A stretch of DNA of 64,000 bases, from NCBI RefSeq assembly GCF_039852015.1, contig NZ_CP156626.1, positions 960,249-1,024,248 of the forward strand, given 5' to 3'. This DNA comes from Robbsia sp. KACC 23696. GTDB lineage: Bacteria; Pseudomonadota; Gammaproteobacteria; Burkholderiales; Burkholderiaceae. The notes under the pieces were generated by a model that worked only from the letters and a program-made list of their open reading frames with translations, was not told the origin of the DNA and made no database searches. Made by a program: the position numbers and the translations under genes. Shown in pieces: positions 47,554 through 58,260 of this stretch (within the stretch, counting starts at the first letter, position 1; the number at the start of each line of letters is the position of its first letter).

Positions 47554-48936
47554 ATGCCGGCACCGCTGTCGGCGCTCCCCCTGCAGCAGCATCGAGACGG
47601 GCCGTCGCGGGACGACGAACACGGTCCGGAGCGCAACGCGCGTCGCTTGCGCGGCGCCTGGCGTACTTGGCGTGCGACGCGGCTGAAATTCCTCGATTGT
47701 CCCGGCGCGACCTTGATGTCGGGGGGGACGATGCTGTTCCCGGCGATGGTCGAGGCTATCGACGCCGCGCACGATACGATTCGGCTGGAAACCTATATTT
47801 TCTGTCATGACGAGGCCGGGCAAGCGATCTCGGCCGCATTGGTGCGCGCCGCGCAACGCGGTGTGGCAGTGCAGGTGATCACCGACGGCGTCGGCACCGC
47901 CGCCTTGCCATTGATTGCCGAATGGCCCGCGCAGGGAATCGTGCATCGGATTTTCAATCCGCACTGGTTCGGCGCGCTGGGGCTGGCGCGCGACCACCGC
48001 AAGCTCTGCGTCGTGGATCAACGCGTGGCGTTTGTCGGCGGCATCAATATCGTCGACGATTGGATGAACGAGGGGCGCAAGCTCGACGCGCCGCGCTGGG
48101 ATTTCGCCGTCGCGTTGCGCGGGCCCGTGGTTCGCGACGTGACGCTGGCCTTCGATATCCAGTGGAATCGCGTCGATCCGGCGCGGCAGCAAGGGGGGCT
48201 CTGGCAGCGTCTGCGGGCGGCACGGGTGTCGCAACGCGATCGACGGCAATTGCGGCGTGTGCTGAAACGCGAACGCGCGCTGGTATCGGCGTCCGCGCAG
48301 GTGTCGTCGCCACCCGCCGGCGCGCGTGACGACGACAAGCGACGGGATGCCCCGCTTCGGAAGTCTCAAGTCGCCTTCGTCGCGCGCGATAATCTGCTGA
48401 ACCGCCGAGCCATCGAGCGTGCCTATCTGCAGGCGATCCGGCAGGCACGACATCGTGTGCTGCTGGCGACGCCGTATTTCACGCCCGGTCGCCGTTTGCG
48501 ACGGGCGTTGATCCAGGCGGCGCAGCGTGGGCTGGATGTCCGGCTGCTGATCGGTCGCAAGGAATTCGCGCTGTTGGATTGGGCGGTGCCCTCGCTGTAC
48601 GGCGCTTTTCTGAAGGCAGGCGTGCGTATTGCGGAATACGATCAGGCGATGCTGCATGGCAAGGTCGCCGTCGTCGACGACGCATGGGCGACCGTCGGCT
48701 CGTCGAATCTGGATGCCTTGAGCCTGTTTTTGAATCACGAGGCCAATGTCGTGCTGCTGCATGACCCGCTCGCCGTGAGACTGCGCGAGGCGATCGAAAA
48801 AGCGTTCGATGCGTCGCGCCGGATCGACCCGGCGCGCTATGCGGCGCGTGGCTGGATGACACGGGCGCTGAACGGCGCCGCGTATCTGGTTTATCGTTTC
48901 ATGATGCGATTACTGACCGCGGGCCGTTTCGACTGA
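47554..48936 (+). CDS. clsB: Cardiolipin synthase, ClsB-type phospholipase D family
   Basis: The 460-residue protein has two PLD domains with HKD-type motifs: the first around RDHRKLCVVDQRVAFVGGIN (an H-x-K-x4-D), the second around MLHGKVAVVDDAWATVGSSN. It makes cardiolipin at the inner membrane. ATG 47554 is chosen; ATG 47458 would extend it into nudB by a Pro/Arg-rich segment. Length after the start is near that of ClsB. Confidence 0.85.
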   Translation: MPAPLSALPLQQHRDGPSRDDEHGPERNARRLRGAWRTWRATRLKFLDCPGATLMSGGTMLFPAMVEAIDAAHDTIRLETYIFCHDEAGQAISAALVRAAQRGVAVQVITDGVGTAALPLIAEWPAQGIVHRIFNPHWFGALGLARDHRKLCVVDQRVAFVGGINIVDDWMNEGRKLDAPRWDFAVALRGPVVRDVTLAFDIQWNRVDPARQQGGLWQRLRAARVSQRDRRQLRRVLKRERALVSASAQVSSPPAGARDDDKRRDAPLRKSQVAFVARDNLLNRRAIERAYLQAIRQARHRVLLATPYFTPGRRLRRALIQAAQRGLDVRLLIGRKEFALLDWAVPSLYGAFLKAGVRIAEYDQAMLHGKVAVVDDAWATVGSSNLDALSLFLNHEANVVLLHDPLAVRLREAIEKAFDASRRIDPARYAARGWMTRALNGAAYLVYRFMMRLLTAGRFD

Positions 48937-49016
48937 GTGGCGAACGGCGACCACAGGCCGCTGGACGACGCGGTGCGCCGGGCAGGTGCCCGGGCAGATC
49001 CGACCTTTGGTCTGCA

Positions 49017-49034
49017 TTAGAAAGTCGTTTCTAA
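49017..49034. promoter_or_regulatory. Perfect palindrome, probable TetR operator
   Basis: TTAGAAA-GTCG-TTTCTAA is a perfect 7-bp inverted repeat with a four-base spacer, in an AT-rich patch about 80 bp upstream of the TetR gene. Size and location fit self-regulation by the TetR protein, and it could also control the downstream beta-oxidation genes. Confidence 0.65.
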
Positions 49035-49111
49035 TAAATTACTTGTTTTGCGGAACGGCCGATGTCAATAATAGCACGGCCGTTCGATTTTTCGAATCGG
49101 AAGAGAAGAGC

Positions 49112-49708
49112 ATGCGCAAAGGTGAGCAGACGCGGTCGAAAATTCTGGACGCCGCGCTCCAGATGGCCAGCCGGGAGGGACTGGAGGGTTTGACCATCGG
49201 TTCGCTGGCCGAGCGGATGAGTATGAGCAAGAGCGGCGTATTCGCCCACTTCGGCTCGCGTGAGGACTTGCAGGTGGCGGTGGTGCAGGAATACCACCGG
49301 CGCTTCGAGCAGGATGTGTTTTTTCCCAGCCTGGAGGCCGTGCGCGGCCTGCCACGGCTGCGGGCGATGGTTTTCGCCTGGGTCGACAAGCGGATCAAGG
49401 AAGAGATCTCGACCGGTTGTATTTTGATCAGCGGACCGATCGAATATGACGACCGCGCCGCCGACAGTCCGGTGCGCCAGCAGCTCGAGCACAGCGTGAT
49501 CAGTTGGCGCCAGGCACTGGAGACGGCAATCCTGCAATCGCAGGAAGAAGGGCATCTGCGAAAGGATGTCGATCCGCAGATGATGTTGTTCGAGTTGTAT
49601 AGCTTGACGCTGGGCGTGCATCACGACGCCCGGTTCCTGCGGCTTCCGAATGCGATTCCGTTTGCACGGGCCGCGCTCGAGAAGCTGATCGTTTCGTATC
49701 AGGCATAG
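49112..49708 (+). CDS. TetR family regulator of fatty-acid degradation genes
   Basis: The 198-residue protein has an N-terminal TetR helix-turn-helix (KILDAALQMASREGLEGLTI, LAERMSMSKSGVFAHFGSRE) and a ligand-binding C-terminal half. Start ATG 49112 follows AGAGAAGAG. It stands directly upstream of acyl-CoA dehydrogenase, thiolase and hydratase genes in the same direction, so it most likely senses acyl-CoA and represses that operon. A palindrome at 49017-49034 is the likely site. Confidence 0.88.
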   Translation: MRKGEQTRSKILDAALQMASREGLEGLTIGSLAERMSMSKSGVFAHFGSREDLQVAVVQEYHRRFEQDVFFPSLEAVRGLPRLRAMVFAWVDKRIKEEISTGCILISGPIEYDDRAADSPVRQQLEHSVISWRQALETAILQSQEEGHLRKDVDPQMMLFELYSLTLGVHHDARFLRLPNAIPFARAALEKLIVSYQA

Positions 49709-49823
49709 CGCGCTGGCGGTCTCCTGACCCGCGCTGTCGGCATCCCGCCGCTTGCAAGCAAGCGGAGGAACGCCGGCGGTGCGGAAGACGAGGGGTCTCG
49801 GCGGCGCGTCGGAGGAGACACTC

Positions 49824-52800
49824 ATGGCAGAGTATCGCGCGCCGTTGCGGGATATCCGGTTTGTATTGCATGAATTGCTGGCCACGGAGCCGGCACGGCA
49901 GGCCTTGCCGACTGACGCGCAGATCGACGCGGACACGGTCAATCAGGTACTCGAAGAAGCGGCGAAGTTCAGCGAGAACGTCCTGTTCCCGTTGAACGCA
50001 AGCGGCGATCACGAGGGCTGTCACTTCGACAATGGGGCGGTGACGACCCCGGCCGGGTTCAAGGCGGCCTATAAGCAGTATGTCGAAGGCGGCTGGCCCG
50101 CGTTGTCGTGCGACGAAGCCTATGGCGGCCAAGGGCTGCCGATCAGCATCAATAACACCCTCTATGAACTGCTGAATGGCGCGAATCAGGCCTGGACGAT
50201 GTATCCGGGCCTGTCCCACGGCGCCTATGCGGCCTTGCATGCGCACGGCACGCCCGAGCAGAAACAACAGTATTTGCCGAAGCTGACCTCCGGTGAATGG
50301 ACCGGCACGATGTGTCTGACCGAGCCGCATTGCGGCACCGATCTCGGGATGTTGCGCAGCAAGGCGCTCCCCGCGCCGGACGGCGACGGCTATCTGATCA
50401 GCGGCGAGAAGATCTTCATTTCCAGCGGCGAACACGATCTGGCCGACAATATCCTGCATCTGGTGTTGGCGCGGTTGCCGGACGCCCCTGCCGGGACGAA
50501 AGGCATTTCGCTGTTTCTCGTGCCGAAGTTCCTGTCCGATGCGAACGGAAATATCGGCGCGCGCAATCCGGTGAGCTGCACCGGTATCGAACACAAGATG
50601 GGCATCCACGGCAATTCGACATGCCAGATCCATCTGGACGGTGCGCGTGGCTGGGTCGTCGGTGAACCGAACCGCGGCCTGCAGGCGATGTTCGTGATGA
50701 TGAACGCCGCACGGCTTGGCGTCGGCATGCAGGGTCTGGGCCTGACCGAAGCGGCGTATCAGCAGTCGCTGGCCTATGCGAAGGAGCGGCTGCAGATGCG
50801 CTCGCTGACGGGCATCAAGGCACCGGACAAACCAGCCGACCCGATCATCGAACATCCGGATGTGCGACGCCTGCTGCTGACCCAGCGCGCTTACGCGGAA
50901 GGCGCGCGCGCGTTCACGAGCTGGTTGGCGCTGCAGATCGACGTGACGCACACGCATCCGGACGAGGCGGTGCGCAAGACCGCCGAAGACCATGTGGCAT
51001 TGTTGACCCCGATCGCCAAAGCCTTCCTGACCGACAACGCCTTCGAATGCACGAACCATGCGGTGCAGGTGTTCGGCGGTCATGGCTATATCCGCGAGAC
51101 GGGCATCGAGCAGTATGTGCGTGATGCGCGGATCAATATGATCTACGAAGGCACGAACGCGGTACAGGCGCTCGATCTGCTGGGACGCAAGATTCTCGGC
51201 GACATGGGCCGGAAGATGACGCAGTTCGGTCAACTGATCATCGCGTTCGTCGAATCCGAACAGGCATCGCAGGAGATGGCGGAGTTTGTCGGTCCGCTTG
51301 CCTTGCTGGGCATGGAAGTCAAGAAGCTGACCGGTGAAGTCGGCATGAAGGCCATGACGAATGCCGATGAAGTCGGCGCCGCCGCCGTGCCGTATCTGCG
51401 GGTGGTCGGTCATCTGGTCTTCGCCTACTTTTGGGCGCGGATGGCGCGGGTCGCGTTCGATGCACTGCAGGGTGACCCGAAGGCGCTCGCCGACGAGGGC
51501 GGTGCGGCCTTCTATCAAACCAAGCTCGCGACGGCACGTTTCTATTTTGCGAAGCTGCTGCCGGAAGCGCTGACGCAGGCCGCTTTGGTGCGGACCGGCG
51601 CCGATCCGATCATGAAAGAAGGCACCGCGGCGTTCGGTGCGGACGGTTCGGTAAAGCAGGCCTTCGATCGCGTCAGCGCCTTGTTTGCGGCGCCGGCGGG
51701 AAAGACCGATACGGCAAAGACCGATACGTCGGCGACCAATGCGCCGGCAGGTGCATCGTCGAACGCGGCGGCGGCTTCCGCCGCGGCGGCCGCATCGCGG
51801 GCGCGCGCCAACGCGCCGGCGGCGGCCCCGTTCGTGGCGTCGCAATGGCGCGTGCGCAAGGTCGCTGTCCTGGGTGCGGGCGTGATGGGCGCACAGATCG
51901 CCGCCCATCTGGTCAACGCGCGGATTCCTGTCGTGCTGTTCGATCTTGCAACCAAAGCGGACGCGGGCGCCAAGGCGGCGCCGCGCAGCGCCATCGCCTT
52001 GCAGGCGATCGAACGCTTGAAGAAGCTGAAGCCGGCGCCACTCGGAAATCCGGCGGACGCGGCCTATCTGCAAGCGGCGAACTACGAGGACGATCTCGGT
52101 TTGCTGGCCGACTGCGATCTGGTGATCGAAGCCATCGCGGAACGGTTGGATTGGAAGCACGATCTCTATCGCAAGGTCGCGCCGGCCCTCGGTGCGCAAA
52201 CGATCTTCGCGTCGAATACGTCGGGTTTGTCGATTGCGTCGTTGGCGCAGGGACTCGACGGCGCAGCGGCCTCTTTGGCCGAGCGCTTCTGCGGCGTCCA
52301 CTTTTTCAATCCGCCGCGCTATATGCATCTGGTGGAGTTGATCGCGACGCCGTCGACACGCCCCGATATTCTCGAAGCGTTGGAGACCTTCCTGACCGGT
52401 GTCGTCGGCAAGGGTGTCGTGCATGCCAAGGACACGCCGAACTTCATTGCGAATCGCGTCGGGGTGTTTTCAATCCTGGCCGTGATCGCACGCGCGGCGC
52501 AATACAAGCTGTCCTTCGATCTGGTCGACGATCTGACGGGTAGCCGTCTCGGCCGCGCGAAGTCGGCGACCTTCCGTACCGCCGATGTCGTCGGTTTGGA
52601 CACGATGGGGCATGTGATCAAGACGATGCAGGATGGCCTGCCCGACGATCCTTTTGCCGCCCACTACGCCACGCCGCCGGTACTGCGTGCCCTGGTTGAA
52701 CGCGGCGCGCTCGGTCAGAAGAGTGGCGCCGGCTTCTACAAGAAGGTGGGCAAGGACATCCTGGTGCTCGATGCCGATAAGGCGGCATCGGGTGTCGACG

Positions 52801-54353
52801 GCAATGCCGCCTATCAGGCGTCGGGTGCGAAGGCGAGCGACGAGATCAAGCAGATCCTGAAGCTGAAGCCGGTCGAGCGTTTCGCCGCACTGCGCGAGGC
52901 GGCATCGCGGAACGATGCGCAGGCGCAATTCCTGTGGTCTATTTTCAGCGACGTGTTCCACTACGTCGCGGTCCATCTGGAGACAGTCGCCGATAATGCC
53001 CGCGACGTCGATTTCGCGATCCGCTGGGGCTTTGGCTGGAACGAAGGCCCGTTCGAACTGTGGCAGGCCGCCGGCTGGCGTCAGGTCGCGGAGTGGGTGC
53101 GTGACGATATCGCCGCAGGCAAGTCCTTGTCGTCGGCGCCGCTGCCGGCCTGGGTCTTCGACGGCCCGGTCGACGCGAACGGTGGCGTGCATTCCCCGGA
53201 CGGCTCGTGGTCGCCGTCGCAGAAGCGCTTCGTCCCGCGTAGCGAGTTGCCGATCTATGCGCGGCAGATCTTCCCGGCGCGTGTTTTCGGCACGCAGCGT
53301 GATACGAATGCCGATCCGACACAACGCGGGACGACGGTCTTCGAAAATGCCGGTGCACGACTCTGGGTCGACGACGTCGCCGCTGCCGACGGCAGTGTCA
53401 ACGCCGATGTCCTGATCCTGTCGTTCCGTTCCAAGATGAACACCATCGGACCGGATGTGCTGGATGCGATCCGGCGCGGCGTCGCGCTGGCCGAAGAAAG
53501 TTATCGTGGCCTGGTGATCTGGCAACCGACGTCGTTGACGCTGGGTACGCCGGGCGGCCCGTTCTCGGCCGGCGCGGATCTCGCGTCGGCGATGCCGAAG
53601 TTCATGCTGGGCGGGGCTGCCGGTGTCGAGCCCTTTATCGCCGAATTCCAGCAAACGATGCAGTGCGTGAAATACGCGCAGGTGCCGGTGGTGGTGGCGC
53701 TGTCGGGTATCGCACTGGGCGGCGGTTGCGAGCTGACCCTGCATGCGGCGCGCCGTGTCGCGCATGTCGAGACCTATCTGGGCTTGGTCGAGATTGGCGT
53801 TGGCGTGGTGCCGGCCGGTGGCGGTTTGAAGGAAGCGGCCATTGCGGCGGCGCGCGTGGCGGGTCAGTTCGACAGCAAGCGCTATCTCGACTTCCTGACG
53901 CCGCGCTTCAAATATGCGGCCACGGCGCAGGTGTCGGCTTCCGCGCATGAAGCGTTGCAGATGGGCTATCTGCAACCGTCGGATCCGATCGTCTTCAATG
54001 TGCACGATCTGCTGGGGGCCGGTATTCGCGAGGCCAGGGCGTTGTCCTTATCTGGCTATCGACCGCCATTGCCGAATGGCCTGATCCCGGTAGCCGGCCG
54101 TTCCGCTGCGGCGACGATCCGTTCGCAACTGGTGAATATGCGCGATGGCGGCTTCATTTCCGCACACGATGCGGAGATCGCGACGCGTATCGCGGACATT
54201 ATCTGCGGTGGCGATGTCGATCCGGGCACGCTGGTCAGCGAGCAATGGCTGCTGGATCTGGAGCGCCGCGCCTTTGTCGAACTGCTGGGTACGCAGAAGA
54301 CGCAGGAACGGATTGCCGGGCTGCTGCAGGGCGGCAAGCCGCCGCGAAACTAA
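49824..54353 (+). CDS. Fused acyl-CoA dehydrogenase / 3-hydroxyacyl-CoA dehydrogenase / enoyl-CoA hydratase
   Basis: One uninterrupted 1509-residue frame from ATG 49824 (GGAGGAG upstream). Residues about 1-600 are a full acyl-CoA dehydrogenase ([20 protein letters not shown] with likely base E442). Residues 619-675 are an Ala/Thr/Ser linker with a repeated [10 protein letters not shown] unit. A NAD-binding 3-hydroxyacyl-CoA dehydrogenase follows (GAGVMGA near 683-689, [14 protein letters not shown]), then its C domains and an enoyl-CoA hydratase from about 1195 ([22 protein letters not shown]). In related bacteria I know these as two genes. It would do three consecutive beta-oxidation steps. 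Confidence 0.93.
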   Translation: MAEYRAPLRDIRFVLHELLATEPARQALPTDAQIDADTVNQVLEEAAKFSENVLFPLNASGDHEGCHFDNGAVTTPAGFKAAYKQYVEGGWPALSCDEAYGGQGLPISINNTLYELLNGANQAWTMYPGLSHGAYAALHAHGTPEQKQQYLPKLTSGEWTGTMCLTEPHCGTDLGMLRSKALPAPDGDGYLISGEKIFISSGEHDLADNILHLVLARLPDAPAGTKGISLFLVPKFLSDANGNIGARNPVSCTGIEHKMGIHGNSTCQIHLDGARGWVVGEPNRGLQAMFVMMNAARLGVGMQGLGLTEAAYQQSLAYAKERLQMRSLTGIKAPDKPADPIIEHPDVRRLLLTQRAYAEGARAFTSWLALQIDVTHTHPDEAVRKTAEDHVALLTPIAKAFLTDNAFECTNHAVQVFGGHGYIRETGIEQYVRDARINMIYEGTNAVQALDLLGRKILGDMGRKMTQFGQLIIAFVESEQASQEMAEFVGPLALLGMEVKKLTGEVGMKAMTNADEVGAAAVPYLRVVGHLVFAYFWARMARVAFDALQGDPKALADEGGAAFYQTKLATARFYFAKLLPEALTQAALVRTGADPIMKEGTAAFGADGSVKQAFDRVSALFAAPAGKTDTAKTDTSATNAPAGASSNAAAASAAAAASRARANAPAAAPFVASQWRVRKVAVLGAGVMGAQIAAHLVNARIPVVLFDLATKADAGAKAAPRSAIALQAIERLKKLKPAPLGNPADAAYLQAANYEDDLGLLADCDLVIEAIAERLDWKHDLYRKVAPALGAQTIFASNTSGLSIASLAQGLDGAAASLAERFCGVHFFNPPRYMHLVELIATPSTRPDILEALETFLTGVVGKGVVHAKDTPNFIANRVGVFSILAVIARAAQYKLSFDLVDDLTGSRLGRAKSATFRTADVVGLDTMGHVIKTMQDGLPDDPFAAHYATPPVLRALVERGALGQKSGAGFYKKVGKDILVLDADKAASGVDGNAAYQASGAKASDEIKQILKLKPVERFAALREAASRNDAQAQFLWSIFSDVFHYVAVHLETVADNARDVDFAIRWGFGWNEGPFELWQAAGWRQVAEWVRDDIAAGKSLSSAPLPAWVFDGPVDANGGVHSPDGSWSPSQKRFVPRSELPIYARQIFPARVFGTQRDTNADPTQRGTTVFENAGARLWVDDVAAADGSVNADVLILSFRSKMNTIGPDVLDAIRRGVALAEESYRGLVIWQPTSLTLGTPGGPFSAGADLASAMPKFMLGGAAGVEPFIAEFQQTMQCVKYAQVPVVVALSGIALGGGCELTLHAARRVAHVETYLGLVEIGVGVVPAGGGLKEAAIAAARVAGQFDSKRYLDFLTPRFKYAATAQVSASAHEALQMGYLQPSDPIVFNVHDLLGAGIREARALSLSGYRPPLPNGLIPVAGRSAAATIRSQLVNMRDGGFISAHDAEIATRIADIICGGDVDPGTLVSEQWLLDLERRAFVELLGTQKTQERIAGLLQGGKPPRN

Positions 54354-54370
54354 TAGGTGGAGCGAGACGA

Positions 54371-55603
54371 ATGACAACCTTCAATGAACAGCGGTCTGGT
54401 GGCGTGCGTCAGCTTCAGGATGCCTATATCGTCGCGGCGGTCCGCACGCCGATCGGCAAGGCGCCTCGCGGTGCCCTGCGCTTCATGCGCCCGGACGACC
54501 TGCTGGTGCATGCGCTGCGCAATGTGATGGCACAGGTGCCGTCGCTGGACCCCAGTGCCGTCGAGGATGCGGTGATCGGCTGTGCAATGCCCGAGGCCGA
54601 GCAGGGGCTGAATGTCGCCCGTACCAGCGTGTTGCTGGCGGGATTGCCGCAGCGGGTAGGGGGCATCACCGTCAACCGCTTCTGCGCGTCGGGGCTGAGC
54701 GCGCTGGCGATGGCGGCCGATCGTATTCGCGTCGGTGAAGCCGATGTCATGATCGCCGGCGGTGTCGAATCGATGAGCATGGTGCCGATGACCGGCAACA
54801 CCCCGTCGATCAATCCGCAGGTCTACGCGAAAGATCAGGACGTGGCGATCGCCTACGGCATGGGACTGACCGCGGAACGGGTCGCCGAGCGCTGGAAGGT
54901 CAGCCGTGAAGACCAGGATGCGTTTGCCGTGGAATCGCATCGTCGTGCCCTCGCGGCACAGGCGGCCGGCGCGTTCACGCAGGAAATCGCGTCGATCGAC
55001 ATCGTCAATCGCATGCCGGAATTCGACGGTGCCACGGTGCGGCTCGATACACGCACGTTGTCCGCGGACGAAGGTCCTCGTGCCGATACCTCGCTGGAAG
55101 GCCTGGCGAAGTTGAAGACGGTGTTTGCGGCAAAGGGATCGGTAACGGCGGGCAACAGTTCGCAGATGTCGGACGGCGCGGCGGCGCTGGTTTTGGTATC
55201 GGAGCGGGCATTGAAGACGTTCGGCCTGAAGCCGCTCGCGCGTTTTGTCGGTTTCTCGGTGCGAGGCGTGGCACCGGATGTCATGGGCATCGGGCCGAAG
55301 GAAGCCATTCCCGCGGTGTTGCGCGCGACCGGGCTGTCGCAGTCGGATCTCGATTGGATCGAATTGAACGAGGCGTTCGCCGCGCAAGCGCTGGCGGTAA
55401 CGCGTGACCTCGATCTCGATCCGTCGCGCGTGAATCCGCTCGGCGGTGCGATCGCGCTCGGGCATCCGTTGGGCGCGACCGGCGCCGTGCGGGCCGCCAC
55501 GCTGGTGCATGGTCTGCAACGCACGAAACAGCGTTACGGGATGATCACGATGTGCGTGGGCACCGGCATGGGCGCCGCCGGCATTCTCGAGCGGATGGAT
55601 TGA
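54371..55603 (+). CDS. Acetyl-CoA acyltransferase (thiolase, FadA-like)
   Basis: The 410-residue thiolase has the N-terminal active-site Cys region NRFCASGLSALAMAADRI, GGVESMSMVPMTG, and the C-terminal GHPLGATGA and CVGTGMGAAGI motifs with the second Cys. It cleaves 3-ketoacyl-CoA, the step following the fused dehydrogenase/hydratase. It starts 18 bp after that gene, and its stop overlaps the next start (TGATG). Confidence 0.94.
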   Translation: MTTFNEQRSGGVRQLQDAYIVAAVRTPIGKAPRGALRFMRPDDLLVHALRNVMAQVPSLDPSAVEDAVIGCAMPEAEQGLNVARTSVLLAGLPQRVGGITVNRFCASGLSALAMAADRIRVGEADVMIAGGVESMSMVPMTGNTPSINPQVYAKDQDVAIAYGMGLTAERVAERWKVSREDQDAFAVESHRRALAAQAAGAFTQEIASIDIVNRMPEFDGATVRLDTRTLSADEGPRADTSLEGLAKLKTVFAAKGSVTAGNSSQMSDGAAALVLVSERALKTFGLKPLARFVGFSVRGVAPDVMGIGPKEAIPAVLRATGLSQSDLDWIELNEAFAAQALAVTRDLDLDPSRVNPLGGAIALGHPLGATGAVRAATLVHGLQRTKQRYGMITMCVGTGMGAAGILERMD

Positions 55604-56517
55604 TGGCGGCCGCACAAGACACCCTCGGCGCGGCAGCCGAAGCCGACGGCATCCGGGTGCTCTCCGATGCGGAATCGGTAGGCGCCGTCAGAACGCTGTG
55701 CTGGCACCGACCGTCGAAGCGCAATGCGATCAATCTATCGATGTATCGCGCGATGACGCTGGCGTTGCGCGAGGCCGAGGCGGATCCGGCGGTGAAAGTC
55801 ATCGTTGTGGCGGGATCCGAGCACGAGGGCGCCGCAGCGTTCACTGCCGGGAACGACCTCTCGGACTTCGCAACGCCCGCTTCCGGGGCTCCGACGTCGG
55901 CGGACGGCGTCGTCGATCGAGACGCTGCCGCTGCGGCGGTGGCGGCCTTGCAGCCGGTGCTCGATTTTCTGCACACCTTGAATCGGGTGCGCAAGCCGAT
56001 ACTGGCCTCGGTACGCGGGCCGGCGGTCGGTATCGGTACGACGATGCTGCTGCATTGCGACATCGTCTGTGCCGGCGATGACGCGCGATTTGCCATGCCG
56101 TTCACGGCGCTCGGTCTGTGTCCGGAGGCCGGTGCCAGTCTGTTGCTGCCGCGTCTGGTCGGGTATCAGCGGGCCGCGCGCATGCTGCTGCTGGGCGAGC
56201 CCTTTGACGCAAGGCAGGCGCTGGCCTGCGGCCTGGTCGGCGAAGTGCTGCCGAGCGGACAGGTCGATGCGCACGTGCTGGCGCTTGCGCGTCGGCTGGC
56301 GAGCTTGCCGGAAGCGGCGGTGCGCGCGACCAAGGCACTGATGAAGCCCGACAGATCGGATCCCTCGGATGTATCGGAAGGGGCGGATACCGCGCACGGC
56401 ATTGCAACCACGGCGGCGCAGATCACGCGCGAAGCGGCGATCTTCGCGGATCTGCTGCAGTCCCCGGCCGCGCAGCAACGCATTCGCGCGATCGGTAGCA
56501 AGACCAAAAGCGGCTGA
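55603..56517 (+). CDS. Enoyl-CoA hydratase/isomerase family protein
   Basis: The 304-residue crotonase-fold protein has the oxyanion segment AFTAGNDLSDF and GPAVGIGTTMLLHCDIV, with ALGLCPEAGAS following. Because the usual catalytic glutamates are only partly matched, isomerase or another crotonase activity is possible. It is the last gene of the TetR-controlled beta-oxidation operon, one-base overlap with the thiolase. ATG 55603 is chosen. Confidence 0.88.
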   Translation: MAAAQDTLGAAAEADGIRVLSDAESVGAVRTLCWHRPSKRNAINLSMYRAMTLALREAEADPAVKVIVVAGSEHEGAAAFTAGNDLSDFATPASGAPTSADGVVDRDAAAAAVAALQPVLDFLHTLNRVRKPILASVRGPAVGIGTTMLLHCDIVCAGDDARFAMPFTALGLCPEAGASLLLPRLVGYQRAARMLLLGEPFDARQALACGLVGEVLPSGQVDAHVLALARRLASLPEAAVRATKALMKPDRSDPSDVSEGADTAHGIATTAAQITREAAIFADLLQSPAAQQRIRAIGSKTKSG

Positions 56518-56544
56518 GCGACGCGTGGGCAGCGCGGTCAATCT

Positions 56545-57450
56545 TCATCCGGCCGGCAGATTGGCGCCGGGCACGGCGGTGTAGTCGACAAAGCCGTCGT
56601 CGCGGCAGAAGCTGGCCAGACGCACGCCGGCTTGTCGCGCGATGCGGACCGCCAACGTCGTGGGCGCCGATATCGTTGCCAGCATGGGGATATGCATCCG
56701 CGCCGCTTTACGCACCAACTCATAGCTGCCCCGGCTCGACAAAAACACAAAGCCCGAACCGAAGTCGACGCGATCAAGCGCCAGTCGCCCGATCAACTTG
56801 TCCATCGCGTTATGCCGACCGACGTCCTCGAACACGGCGAGCAGGTCGCCGTCGGGACTGCACCATGCGGCGGCATGGACGCCGCCGGTCCGCCGCATCA
56901 GATGTTGATGCGCCCGCAAGGCGCCTGCCGCGCGTTGGATGGCGACGTCGGACACATCGGTGGCGAGCGGTGGCGATTCCGATGTGGCGGCGGCATTCGC
57001 CGCATTGCCGTGGTGTCGGGATCGACACGTGTCGATCGGCTCCGGATCGAGATCCAGCAGATCGAGACTTTCGATGCCGCAGACGCCACAGCCGGTGCGT
57101 CCCGCCATGGCGCGCCGCTTCTCTTTCAGGCCGACGAACGCCGACTGGAGAATGTCGATATGGACTTCGGCGCTCTCTTCATAAAAGGTCGTCTCGATAT
57201 CCCGGATATCGGCCGCATCGCGAATGATGCCTTCGCTCAGGGAAAATCCGACCGCGAACGCTTCCAGGTCGCGCGGCGTGGTCATCATGACCGCGTGCGA
57301 AATGCCGTTGTAGACCAGGGCGACCGGCCATTCTTCCGCGATGTCGTCCTGGGCCGCCTGTGCCACGCCCCCGCGATGCCGGGCCACGTCCAGTGCCCGC
57401 CACCCGGTGCTGGGGGAGGGATCGCTTTCGCTGGGATCGGATTTGATCAT
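56545..57450 (-). CDS. fdhD: Formate dehydrogenase sulfurtransferase FdhD
   Basis: The 301-residue protein has the sulfur-transfer motif CGVCG with C121 and C124, plus FAVGFSLSEGI, FEDVGRHNAMDK and FLSSRGSYELV. FdhD passes sulfur from IscS to the molybdenum cofactor of formate dehydrogenase. ATG 57450 is preferred to ATG 57513. No formate dehydrogenase structural gene lies in the window. An Ala/Ser-rich insert of about 20 residues follows the Cys motif. Confidence 0.93.
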   Translation of the reverse strand: MIKSDPSESDPSPSTGWRALDVARHRGGVAQAAQDDIAEEWPVALVYNGISHAVMMTTPRDLEAFAVGFSLSEGIIRDAADIRDIETTFYEESAEVHIDILQSAFVGLKEKRRAMAGRTGCGVCGIESLDLLDLDPEPIDTCRSRHHGNAANAAATSESPPLATDVSDVAIQRAAGALRAHQHLMRRTGGVHAAAWCSPDGDLLAVFEDVGRHNAMDKLIGRLALDRVDFGSGFVFLSSRGSYELVRKAARMHIPMLATISAPTTLAVRIARQAGVRLASFCRDDGFVDYTAVPGANLPAG

Positions 57451-57726
57451 GCTGCCTGTCTCGGGTCGGGGCCAAACGACGATCGAAACGTCGAGTCGGG
57501 CCATGGATGCCATGCGCGGCGGAGCGGGCGCGTGCCGTCAGCGGCGCCGCGCAGCGCGGGGATCGTCCCACGCGGCCGCCAAACGCTATGATGCGACATT
57601 CCGGTCGACATCGCCCCGCGCGAACCGGTGCGCAATCGCTGTACCGCCTTTCTTACGCGGTACAGTGCCCTGACCGTCTCCGCCTCAGCATGCCATAGCC
57701 TGCGGCGATCATGCTATCGTGAGGGG

Positions 57727-58236
57727 ATGAACAGCCAAGATCATCCTGAACGTCCCGCCAATGCGCCGCAGCTGTTTGCCTTCGAACAGCCGTCGTGCGA
57801 GGACTTCACCTATATTCCACTGAGCGTGCGGTTTCATCTCGACCGCGGCGGCTGGCGTCTGTCGCTCGCGCAGTGGCAGGCACTTCCTTATAGCGATCGC
57901 GTCGCCCTGGCGGCACACCCGGTGCCGGATGCGGAAGCCGATTCGTCTGCGCCGTCGTCGGCCTTCGAGACGTTTCTGGCGACGCTCGCCGCGCGCGACC
58001 TGCGCGAACCGGTGGAACGCGTGCCGCCATTGCAGCCGATGCCCGGCGACGCGTCCGATGTCGTGCCGGACACGGTCCAGGCACAGTGCGGTTTCGCCGG
58101 CGCCGCGCCGCTGAGCGTGGCGCAATGGTCGGCGTTATCCCGTTTTCAGCGTTATGCGCTGGCCAAATTAGCGCGCAAACCCAAGCCCAATCACGACTTC
58201 GTGCCGGCGTTGCGGGAGTTCGGCCTGGCCTCCTGA
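57727..58236 (+). CDS. Nitrate reductase-associated protein (Nitr_red_assoc family)
   Basis: The 169-residue protein fits the small family named nitrate-reductase associated: FAFEQPSCEDFTYIPLSVRFHLD at the N-terminus (given as landmark only in its parts), WQALPYSDRVALAAHP, and a C-terminal WSALSRFQRYALAKLARKPK with ALREFGL. Its biochemical role is unknown. It lies divergent from fdhD; both concern molybdoenzymes, but no nitrate reductase is seen here. The spacing of the GAGGGG site to the ATG is tight. Confidence 0.75.
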   Translation: MNSQDHPERPANAPQLFAFEQPSCEDFTYIPLSVRFHLDRGGWRLSLAQWQALPYSDRVALAAHPVPDAEADSSAPSSAFETFLATLAARDLREPVERVPPLQPMPGDASDVVPDTVQAQCGFAGAAPLSVAQWSALSRFQRYALAKLARKPKPNHDFVPALREFGLAS

Positions 58237-58260
58237 ACGCCGCAGCGCGCCGCCCTTGCT

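Noticed and set aside
49500..52424. 974-codon open frame on the minus strand, opposite the acyl-CoA dehydrogenase part
   Set aside because: Antisense shadow of a clear enzyme gene; the translation is His/Arg/Gln-rich without any motif.
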